DNA of 32,482 bases, taken from NCBI GenBank assembly GCA_026413945.1, contig JAOAJX010000004.1:1-32482 (forward strand), in the 5' to 3' direction. Below are positions 22,607-29,746 of this stretch, one piece after another (positions within the stretch are counted from its first letter, which is position 1; the number at the start of each line of letters is the position of its first letter). The stretch comes from Candidatus Iainarchaeum sp. (lineage in GTDB: Archaea > Iainarchaeota > Iainarchaeia > Iainarchaeales > DTGL01). The notes beneath the pieces are model-generated. The model was not told where the DNA came from. It saw only the letters and a list, made by a program, of their open reading frames with translations, and searched no databases. The translations under genes were made by a program, and so were the position numbers.

Positions 22607-22624
22607 CGTTTTTTATATTTTACT
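22607..22624 (+). promoter_or_regulatory. Candidate TATA box of tRNA-Arg, T-rich end of nrdG
   Basis: GTTTTTTATATTTTAC lies about 34 nt before the tRNA 5' end, placing the start about 9 nt upstream of the mature tRNA. The same T-rich run could end the nrdG transcript. A second element, TTTATATTA (22632-22640), is too close to the tRNA to direct a start before it. Confidence 0.35.
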
Positions 22625-22649
22625 ATAGTGATTTATATTAGATTTCTGA

Positions 22650-22737
22650 GGGCCTGTAGCTCAGTTGGATAGAGCACCGACCTCCTAATTTCAAAGGAGT
22701 TAGTCGGGTGTCGGGGGTTCAAGTCCCTCCGGGCCCG
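22650..22737 (+). tRNA. tRNA-Arg (anticodon CCU) with 14-nt intron
   Basis: The acceptor GGGCCTG pairs with CGGGCCC (one G-U), with D arm GCTC/GAGC, anticodon stem CCGAC/GTCGG, 5-nt variable loop, T arm GGGGG-TTCAAGT-CCCTC, discriminator G and no CCA. Between the halves of the anticodon stem are 21 nt instead of 7. The extra 14 nt, ATTTCAAAGGAGTT (22688-22701), sit at 37/38. CTCC pairs with GGAG as the 4-bp central helix, with 3-nt bulges TAA and TTA, giving a bulge-helix-loop for the archaeal splicing endonuclease. The joined loop is CTCCTAA with anticodon CCT (22684-22686). The 3' end touches the ileS stop codon on the other strand. Confidence 0.95.
22688..22701 (+). other. Intron of tRNA-Arg(CCU)
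   Basis: Predicted 14-nt intron with cleavage after the second base of each 3-nt bulge (TA|A and TT|A) around the CTCC:GGAG helix. Removal restores a normal 7-nt anticodon loop. Its presence implies a tRNA-splicing endonuclease and ligase elsewhere in the genome. Confidence 0.88.
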
Positions 22738-25602
22738 TTATTTAGTTTTGGTTATTTCAAACCTGAACTCTCTCTGAATTATCTTTTCAAATTCTTTTTT
22801 AATGACCCCACTTTTATTTATTTTTGTGTTTGTTTCTTTCTCTATCCTTTTAACAAATTTTTCCAGAAAAACAACATCGTTACATTCGAGAATAAGACTT
22901 GCCTTTTGCTTTGGCATAAGGCCTTTTACTTTTCTCTCTGCCTGAATCCTTCTCACAAGCTCTCTAAACTCCCATTCATCTTTAAGCCACTGCTCAGCAA
23001 AGGTATCAATACAAACTTTGAAATTTTCAGTTTCAGTGCAAACTAAAGAGCTGTCTTTTGGGAAATTTTCAAGAACTTCAAGAACATTGCAACCAATTTT
23101 TAGTATTTGGGCAACTTTGCTAACCTTAAATTTTGCTTTTGGCTGAACAACAATGCTTCTTAGTGTCCAGCGCCTCCTAAGGTGGTTTTTTTCGCGAAGC
23201 AACAGCACGGCTTGAATTATTTCTAATGCCGATGCAAAGTCCTTTTCCAATTTCTTGTTTATTTTTGCCTTTTTTGACATAGGCATTGAACAAAAGTGTA
23301 TGCTTTCAGGCATATTCTTTGCTCTTAATTCCCTGTAGATATATTCTGAAAAGTGTGGCACTATTGGTGCTAAAAGTTTTGCGATTCCTAAAAGGATCTC
23401 TGAAAAAATTTTGCACAATATTGCCTTATCCTCATCTACGCGATCCCTTATGAGCTTTATATAGTTTCTGCTGAAATCTTCAATCACGAAGTATTCAACT
23501 AGCATCAGAACTCTCCAAAATTCGTAATTCGCATATGCTTGAGTTGCCTCTGAAATTATAGAGTTGTATCTACTCAAAATCCACAAGTCCTCTGTTCTTA
23601 GATCTTTGCCATTTTTCTTTGTTGCTGTTGCATCTTTAAGGTACATTAGGTAATAGTTTGTGGAATTCGTAAAGGTATTGAAAAATCTTCTTATGTCTTT
23701 AAACTCATCCCAGCTAAAAAGCATGTCTGTTCCACGGGAATTTTTGACTAAATAATACCTTAAGTAGTCTCTTGAGTATTCTTTTATAACATCGCTGGGC
23801 ATAACAACATTACCAATGCTTTTGCTCATTTTTCTTTTGTCAATGTCAAGGACCATGCCATGTACTGACACAGCCTTATATGGTGATTTTCCAAAGCATA
23901 TGAGCCCTGCAATTAGCTGAGAATTCCACCAGCCACGAATTTGGTCTGTGCCTTCAAGATTCAAATCAGCTGGCCAGAAGCTCTTGAAAAGCTTTTTTTC
24001 TTTTGGAAAGCCTAACGCAGCCCAGCTCGAAACGCCGGAATCGAACCACACATCAAGCACTTCTGGAATTCTAACCATTTCTCCGCCACACTTGCATTTT
24101 AGCCTAATCTCGTCTATATAAGGCCTGTGAGGCTCTGGCAGTTTTTTAACCCCTGATGCCTTTTTAAGTTCCTCGAGTGTTCCAAAGACATGGTATGAGT
24201 TGCACTTTTTGCATGACCATATAGGTACTGGGGTGCCCCAATAACGCATTCTTGAAATGGGCCAATCGCTCAAAGATTCTAACCAATTTTGCATTCTTGC
24301 TCCAACCCATTCTGGCACCCATCTCACTTTCTTGTTTGCAGCAATAAGCTTTTTTTGTATCTTAGAAACATTCAGGAACCACTGTGGTGTTGAGAGCATT
24401 ATGAGCGGCGTAGAACAGCGCCAGCATATGGGATAATCGTGAGTGTAGCTGTGCTTATAAACAATAAAGCCACTGCTTTCAAGGTCATCTATTATCTCTT
24501 GGTCAACTTCTCTGGCTTTTTTACCAGCGTATTTGCCTGCTTCCTCAAGCATTGTGCCATCAATACCAACAGGGCAAAGTAATGGTAGGCATGCTTTCCT
24601 TCCTGCTTCGTAATCTTCCTTTCCATGCCCTGGTGCACAGTGCACTAAGCCAGTACCAAAATCAAGGGTAACATAGCGGCTACTTGTTACAACACGATAT
24701 GCACCATTTAGTCCAGAATCAATTTTTAGGTTTTTGGCAAGAGGATTGGTGTAATGCATACCTTCAAGCTCTTTGCCTTTTACAACTTTTTCAATTGTGT
24801 AAGCGTATTCTAACTTCTCCATTATACCATGAATAAGTTCTTTAGCAATTATCCATACTTCGCCATTGCTTAGTGTTGCAAAGGCATAATCGAAATCGGG
24901 ATGCACCATAACTCCAGTATTGCCAGGCAAAGTCCAAGGGGTTGTAGTCCATATTATAAGATATGTTTTTTCTTTGCCTACAACTGGAAACTTAACATAT
25001 ATGCTTTCATCAGTAAGTTTTGTATAATTTATTTCATAATAGGCCAAAGGTGTTGCACACCTTGGACAAACATGTATTGGATAATAGCCTAAATAAAGCA
25101 TTTTCTTTTTTTCTGCATTTTTAAAAGCCCACCATATGGCTTCTATGTATTGTGCATCTAATGTTAAGTATGGATTCTCCCAGTCCATCCATACGCCTAA
25201 ATCCATAAATTCGGAGTTCATTGTGTCTATAAACTCAGTTGCAAACTTTTTGCATTCTTCTACAAAATTTGCAATTCCAAAACGCTCAATATCGCCTTTA
25301 TTTGAAAAGCCCAGCTTTTTTTCCACTTTGTGCTCTATTGGCAAACCATGGGTGTCGTAGCCGGGCCTATCAAAAACTTTGTAACCGTGCATGCGCTTTG
25401 AGCGCATTGCAACATCTTTCAAAACCTTGTTGAGTGCGGTGCCCAAGTGTATATGCCCTGTTGCATAAGGCGGGCCATCCATAAGGTAAAATTTCTTTTT
25501 TGCTTTAGAATTTAGTTGCCTCGATTTTTTTGGGATTTCTTTGGCTAACCAAAAGTCTTTTATAAGTTCTTCCTCTTCTCTGCCAAAATCCTTGAGAGGC
25601 AA
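22738..25602 (-). CDS. ileS: Isoleucyl-tRNA synthetase, archaeal type
   Basis: Class I synthetase that charges tRNA-Ile and edits mischarged valine. With the start used here it has 954 aa. It has the HIGH-type motif GHIHLGTALNKVL (near 50), the downstream FDRPGYDTHGLPIEHKVEKKLG, an editing (CP1) domain with TTPWTLPGNTG, CPRC and CKKC zinc pairs, DVWFDSGVSSW, and KMSKS as KRKMSKSIGNV. The anticodon-binding domain follows. I chose TTG 25602 because GGTGATTTTA precedes it, the same layout as several ATG starts in this window; a TTG at 25617 lies upstream of that site. It ends directly against the tRNA-Arg gene. Confidence 0.95.
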   Translation of the reverse strand: MPLKDFGREEEELIKDFWLAKEIPKKSRQLNSKAKKKFYLMDGPPYATGHIHLGTALNKVLKDVAMRSKRMHGYKVFDRPGYDTHGLPIEHKVEKKLGFSNKGDIERFGIANFVEECKKFATEFIDTMNSEFMDLGVWMDWENPYLTLDAQYIEAIWWAFKNAEKKKMLYLGYYPIHVCPRCATPLAYYEINYTKLTDESIYVKFPVVGKEKTYLIIWTTTPWTLPGNTGVMVHPDFDYAFATLSNGEVWIIAKELIHGIMEKLEYAYTIEKVVKGKELEGMHYTNPLAKNLKIDSGLNGAYRVVTSSRYVTLDFGTGLVHCAPGHGKEDYEAGRKACLPLLCPVGIDGTMLEEAGKYAGKKAREVDQEIIDDLESSGFIVYKHSYTHDYPICWRCSTPLIMLSTPQWFLNVSKIQKKLIAANKKVRWVPEWVGARMQNWLESLSDWPISRMRYWGTPVPIWSCKKCNSYHVFGTLEELKKASGVKKLPEPHRPYIDEIRLKCKCGGEMVRIPEVLDVWFDSGVSSWAALGFPKEKKLFKSFWPADLNLEGTDQIRGWWNSQLIAGLICFGKSPYKAVSVHGMVLDIDKRKMSKSIGNVVMPSDVIKEYSRDYLRYYLVKNSRGTDMLFSWDEFKDIRRFFNTFTNSTNYYLMYLKDATATKKNGKDLRTEDLWILSRYNSIISEATQAYANYEFWRVLMLVEYFVIEDFSRNYIKLIRDRVDEDKAILCKIFSEILLGIAKLLAPIVPHFSEYIYRELRAKNMPESIHFCSMPMSKKAKINKKLEKDFASALEIIQAVLLLREKNHLRRRWTLRSIVVQPKAKFKVSKVAQILKIGCNVLEVLENFPKDSSLVCTETENFKVCIDTFAEQWLKDEWEFRELVRRIQAERKVKGLMPKQKASLILECNDVVFLEKFVKRIEKETNTKINKSGVIKKEFEKIIQREFRFEITKTK

Positions 25603-25644
25603 TAAAATCACCTTCAAGCAGTTTTAATAAGTTTGCTAAAAAAG

Positions 25645-25654
25645 TAATATAAAG
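25645..25654 (-). promoter_or_regulatory. TATA box of ileS
   Basis: Minus-strand CTTTATATTA is centred about 47 nt before the TTG start at 25602. A start about 25 nt downstream leaves a leader of about 20 nt containing the GGTGA site. It lies at the end of the S16 protease gene. Confidence 0.45.
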
Positions 25655-25658
25655 GTTG

Positions 25659-26429
25659 CTAAGAAACAATAACAAAAGATGCCAGCTGGGATATATTTTC
25701 AATTTCAATGACCTGCATGCCATACTGCTCATACATAAGCTCGTTCAAATCAACTTTTTTTGGTTCATAATATACTTTTTTGATTAAAAACCCACGGCCG
25801 CGCTGCTCGCTTTCCTTGCGCTCATAAAAAATCACTTCTTTTTGGCCTTTTGGCACTAAAAAATACTTAAAGCCATTCTCTGCTGCAGCCTGTGCTTTTT
25901 CTAAAATTCCGCCGACATGACCTATGGAGCCATTGCTCTGTATCGTGCCTGTTATTGCAACATTGCTCCTTAAGCTTTTACCTTCTATTGCGGCAATCGT
26001 TGCAACACAAATTGCTGCGCCAGCGCTTGGACCGCCAACAAGCAGTGCTTTTGGAGCTTCTACTGAATAAACAACATCCTTTTGAGACAAAGAAACTTTA
26101 GCAAAGCTTTCAGCAACATTTTTTGCTGTTTCTATAGAGTATTGCATATCTGGCTCAACAAAGGGGTTTGTGTTAAAAAGCACTCGGCCTTTGCCATCAG
26201 CAATCTCAACTGTTGCTTTGCATATCACTCCTTGACCATCAGAGGATACTGCCACTACTGGAACTTCAGCACTTCTTTCCTTAAAAGCTGGTTTAGAAAG
26301 TTCATTTCTTGAAAAGGGCTTCTGTAAAGAGTATTCAAAAATTATGGTTGAAGCAATGAAACCCACCAGCACGCCTAACAACAAAACAAATGCAAAAAAA
26401 AGAGCTCTCTTTTTATCCAGAAAAATCAC
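25659..26429 (-). CDS. Membrane-anchored Lon-like (S16 family) serine protease
   Basis: The 256-aa protein has an N-terminal membrane helix (about 9-30, ALFFAFVLLLGVLVGFIAST) after a positive DKKR, then a Lon-type proteolytic domain. The nucleophile is Ser135 in GGPSAGAAI and the base is Lys178 in GGILEKAQAAAENG, with AITGTIQSNGSIGHVGGI between them, the usual S16 layout. There is no AAA+ ATPase domain, so this is a stand-alone protease; orientation of the domain relative to the membrane is not decided here. The start is GTG, with a TATA-like TTTAATAT about 26 nt upstream, fitting a leaderless mRNA. It is divergent from argS. Confidence 0.88.
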   Translation of the reverse strand: MIFLDKKRALFFAFVLLLGVLVGFIASTIIFEYSLQKPFSRNELSKPAFKERSAEVPVVAVSSDGQGVICKATVEIADGKGRVLFNTNPFVEPDMQYSIETAKNVAESFAKVSLSQKDVVYSVEAPKALLVGGPSAGAAICVATIAAIEGKSLRSNVAITGTIQSNGSIGHVGGILEKAQAAAENGFKYFLVPKGQKEVIFYERKESEQRGRGFLIKKVYYEPKKVDLNELMYEQYGMQVIEIENISQLASFVIVS

Positions 26430-26470
26430 CGACTATTTGCTATTAAAACATATTAAAGTAAGTCCCACAC

Positions 26471-26480
26471 TTTTTAAAAT
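26471..26480 (+). promoter_or_regulatory. TATA box of argS
   Basis: TTTTTAAAAT is centred 25 nt upstream of the ATG at 26501, supporting a leaderless transcript from that ATG and arguing against the in-frame ATG at 26483. Confidence 0.45.
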
Positions 26481-26500
26481 TAATGCAGTTTTATTTCGCT

Positions 26501-28234
26501 ATGATTGATTTAAGAAAAATGCTTGTCGAAAGCATTGCAAAAGAGCTTGGCCTTGATGTGGAAAAAATTAATTCTCTTGTTGAAGTTCCGAAGAAAAAGG
26601 AGTTCGGGGATTATAGCTTGCCTTGTTTTGTAATTTCAAAAGAACTCAATAAAAAGGCAAGTGAGATTGCTAGCGACCTTGTGAAAACTCTTTCTTTGCC
26701 AAAAGGTTTTTCAAAGGCCATAGCAGTTGGACCTTATGCGAATTTTTACATAGATCAACGGCAAATAGCTGGACTTGTAATAAACAAAATACTTAGAGAG
26801 AGAAAAAAATACGGGCAAAACAAAATAGGTGCTGGGAAAAGAGTCATGGTTGAATACTCACAACCTAACACCAACAAGCCAATGCATATTGGGCATTTGC
26901 GCAATGACTCAATAGGACTTTCAATAAGCAGGCTTTTTGGCTTTTGTGGCTACGAGGTTATAAAAGCAAACCTTTTCAATGACCGAGGCATACACATATG
27001 CCAAGCGATGTTAGCATACAAGCTATGGGGCAAAAAAGAAACACCTAAAAGCACAAGTCTTAGCGGCGACAAGTTTGTTGGAAAATATTACGTGATGTTT
27101 CACCAGAAAGCAAAGGATAATCCAAAGCTAAATGAGATGGCAAGGGAACTCCTCAAAAAATGGGAAAATAAAGACAAGAAAACGATTGCGCTTTGGAAAA
27201 AGATGCGCTCTTGGGTTCTAAGCGGCTTTGAGAAAACTTATAAGAAGTTCGGTTCTGAGTTCGATGTTTACTTCTTTGAATCTGATTTTTATGACAAGGT
27301 TGAAAGCATAATTAAAGAAGGGCTTGATAAAGGTGTCTTTGTTAAGGATGCTAACGGCACCATAATTGCAAAGTTAGCGCCATTGCCAGATAAGGTTATA
27401 TTGCGAGAGGATGGCACAAGCATATATATCTCAAATGATTTAGTGCTAACAAAACACAAGATAGAGAGATACAAGCTTGATTTAAATGTATTTGTTGTTG
27501 CTAGCGAGCAGAGAGAATATTTCAGGCAATTATTTAGGATATTTGAGCTTTTGGGATATGAATGGCACAAAAAAAATGAGCACCTCAGCTATGGTCTTGT
27601 GCTATTACCAGAAGGAAAGCTGAAAAGCAGAGAAGGCATAGTAATAGATGCTGAAGACTTCATAGAAGTGGTCAAAGAGCTTGCTAAAAAAGAGCTTTTA
27701 AAAAGATACGAAAAGTTGGGCAAAAAAGAGTTGGAAAAAAGGGCTCTTGCAATTGCTGTCGCAGCAATAAAGTTTTCAATGCTAAAAATAGAGCCAAACA
27801 AAGACATAATGTTTGAACCGGAAAAAAGCATATCGTTTGAAGGAAACACAGGACCATATTTGCAATACACATATGCAAGGGCTAAAAGCATAATTAGAAA
27901 GGCTCCAAAGTATAGAAAGAGTTGCACAAATAAAAAAAATTGCCTTGAAGCTGCGCTCAGGGGGCTTTCAGATGAATATGAAAAAGAGCTCATAGTTAAA
28001 TTAGACGCTTTTGAAGATGTTATAAAAAAAGCAATGTATGAAAGGAAGCCAAACATTGTTTGTAACTATTTGATTGAGCTTTGCGAAACATTTAATGCTT
28101 TTTATCATAAGTTGCCTGTGCTTAATGCTGACAGCAAGATGAGGATTGCACGATTAGCACTTGTGAAAGCTACAAGCATAACAATAAGAAATGGACTTTA
28201 CCTTTTGGGCATACCTGTCCTTGAGGAGATGTAA
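26501..28234 (+). CDS. argS: Arginyl-tRNA synthetase
   Basis: Class I synthetase of 577 aa. It starts with the Arg-specific N-terminal domain (FGDYSLPCFVISKELNKK), then VEYSQPNTNKPMHIGHLRND with HIGH at 129-132, NLFNDRGIHICQAMLAYKLWG, and the KMSKS loop in the degenerate form GKLKSREGIVID, which is common in ArgRS. The DALR-type anticodon-binding domain closes the protein. From memory, the NDRGIHIC-x-AMLAY segment is closer to a Bacteroidetes/eukaryote-like branch than to typical euryarchaeal ArgRS; a tree is needed. The ATG 26501 is favoured by the TATA distance. The stop overlaps the next start (TAATG), so both proteins are probably translated as a pair. Confidence 0.95.
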   Translation: MIDLRKMLVESIAKELGLDVEKINSLVEVPKKKEFGDYSLPCFVISKELNKKASEIASDLVKTLSLPKGFSKAIAVGPYANFYIDQRQIAGLVINKILRERKKYGQNKIGAGKRVMVEYSQPNTNKPMHIGHLRNDSIGLSISRLFGFCGYEVIKANLFNDRGIHICQAMLAYKLWGKKETPKSTSLSGDKFVGKYYVMFHQKAKDNPKLNEMARELLKKWENKDKKTIALWKKMRSWVLSGFEKTYKKFGSEFDVYFFESDFYDKVESIIKEGLDKGVFVKDANGTIIAKLAPLPDKVILREDGTSIYISNDLVLTKHKIERYKLDLNVFVVASEQREYFRQLFRIFELLGYEWHKKNEHLSYGLVLLPEGKLKSREGIVIDAEDFIEVVKELAKKELLKRYEKLGKKELEKRALAIAVAAIKFSMLKIEPNKDIMFEPEKSISFEGNTGPYLQYTYARAKSIIRKAPKYRKSCTNKKNCLEAALRGLSDEYEKELIVKLDAFEDVIKKAMYERKPNIVCNYLIELCETFNAFYHKLPVLNADSKMRIARLALVKATSITIRNGLYLLGIPVLEEM

Positions 28235-29733
28235 TGATTATAAGGGTTCCGAAGATAAGAAGCAATGTAATTCCTGAGGAAGAATTAAATAGGCTTCTTA
28301 AAAACATATACCAAAAATACGAGAAACCAGATATAGTTCTTGTAAAAAATGCAATATCTTTTGTTAGGAGGCGTCTTGCTTCGAGAGAGCTTGGCCTTGT
28401 TTCCCGCGCATATGATTTTTCCAAAAGAAAACACGATATGCAAAAAAGATATTCTGGCGAACCATATTTTAACCACCTTATTTCTACTGCGCTTATACTG
28501 AGCGAATATGAAGTTGATGCAAAGACTATATCTGCAGCATTACTTCACGATATACTTGAGGATACTAATGTCCAAAAGGAAGATCTTGAAAAGGAATTTG
28601 GTAAAGAAATTGCAAATGTGGTAGAAGCACTTACCAAAGCAAACAAAGAAAAACGAAGCAACGAGCCATACATGCAGAAGCTTTTGCTCAGCGCTTGCAC
28701 TGACATGAGTGTGCTCACAATAAAAATTGCGGATAAGCTTCATAATCTAAGGACTATAGAGGCATTACCAAAAGGAAAGAAGATAAGGATATGCAAGCAA
28801 GCGTTTGAGTTCTATGCTCCTTTGGCTGAACTTATTGGAATGAAAAAGGCTGCGGAAGAGATGCGTGAAATATGCATATCTGTGCTTTGGCCAAAAGAGT
28901 ATAAAGAACTTAAGGAAAGATTATCTGTAGAGTATACAAAAAAAGAGCTGGAAGTCGATGAAGCAATTTCTATCTTGAACAAGAAAATTGGCGGCAAGCC
29001 TTTTAGATCTTTTTCAATAAAAAAGGCAAAAAAACCATTTTCCCACTATTTTCAAAAGATAAGAGAGGGAAAAATACTTGAAGAATTATACGATTTCTTC
29101 TATATAGTGATATCTGCAAAATCTAAAGATGACTGCTATTTAGCCATGAAGATGGTGCACGAGAGCTTTCATCCAATACCAAGGAAATTTAAAGACTACA
29201 TTGCAACACCAGCTGGAAGCTATAAAGCATTACATACTTCAGTGATTGGGCCTAGTGGCAATCCGATAAAAGTTTATATTATGACTAACGAAGTGTATGA
29301 AATACAAGAAAGAAGCGCTGGCTGGTTTGCTAAAAGCAAGAAGAAACAGCAATTGCCACAGAAAATTGTGTGGCTTGCGCACAGACCAAAAGAAGAGTTT
29401 GAAGAGGCAATAGCCCATGGCCTTAAATGGCAGGATATAACAATATTTGATAGCAAAGGGAAGCCATCAAATATACCAAAGGGCTCAACAGTTATAGACT
29501 TTGCATTTGAAATAGAGCCTACTGTGGCAGAAAACCTTATCGCTGCAAAGATACATGGAAAGTTTGTGCCATTATCAACAGAGCTTAAGCATGCGGATAG
29601 GGTTGAGCTTTTCTTTGCTGAAGAAAAACAGATAAGACCTGAATGGTTAAGGATGGCAAAGCTTTACGAGACCAAGAAAAAAATAGGTCGTCTATTGGCA
29701 AAAGAAAAAGCCGAGGTAGACATTAATTTCTGA
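28234..29733 (+). CDS. RelA/SpoT homolog with intact HD hydrolase and degenerate synthetase
   Basis: The 499-aa protein has the N-terminal layout of long RelA/SpoT enzymes. The HD (p)ppGpp hydrolase domain has GEPYFNH (His81), ALLHDILED (His105, Asp106, Glu109, Asp110) and KIADKLHNLRT (Asp167), all expected catalytic residues. A synthetase-like domain follows (about 255-360) with KFKDYIATP, SYKALHTSVIGPSG and Asp287, but the catalytic Glu of the E-V-Q-I-R-T motif is Lys346 (IKVYIMT), and the Arg of the A-x-R-x-I segment and the Lys-His pair are missing. A TGS domain follows (about 401-463). The helical/zinc-finger/ACT tail of bacterial enzymes is absent. Probable hydrolase only. GAGGAG precedes the ATG, which overlaps the argS stop. 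Confidence 0.9.
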   Translation: MIIRVPKIRSNVIPEEELNRLLKNIYQKYEKPDIVLVKNAISFVRRRLASRELGLVSRAYDFSKRKHDMQKRYSGEPYFNHLISTALILSEYEVDAKTISAALLHDILEDTNVQKEDLEKEFGKEIANVVEALTKANKEKRSNEPYMQKLLLSACTDMSVLTIKIADKLHNLRTIEALPKGKKIRICKQAFEFYAPLAELIGMKKAAEEMREICISVLWPKEYKELKERLSVEYTKKELEVDEAISILNKKIGGKPFRSFSIKKAKKPFSHYFQKIREGKILEELYDFFYIVISAKSKDDCYLAMKMVHESFHPIPRKFKDYIATPAGSYKALHTSVIGPSGNPIKVYIMTNEVYEIQERSAGWFAKSKKKQQLPQKIVWLAHRPKEEFEEAIAHGLKWQDITIFDSKGKPSNIPKGSTVIDFAFEIEPTVAENLIAAKIHGKFVPLSTELKHADRVELFFAEEKQIRPEWLRMAKLYETKKKIGRLLAKEKAEVDINF

Positions 29734-29746
29734 TATTAAGCAAACA

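Noticed and set aside
26483-26500. Upstream ATG start for argS
   Set aside because: It is only about 7 nt from the centre of the TATA element, too close to be on the transcript that element would direct.
27589-28056. 155-aa open frame on the minus strand
   Set aside because: Lies wholly inside argS on the opposite strand; Ser/Leu/Phe-rich translation is a shadow of the Lys/Glu-rich argS coding strand.
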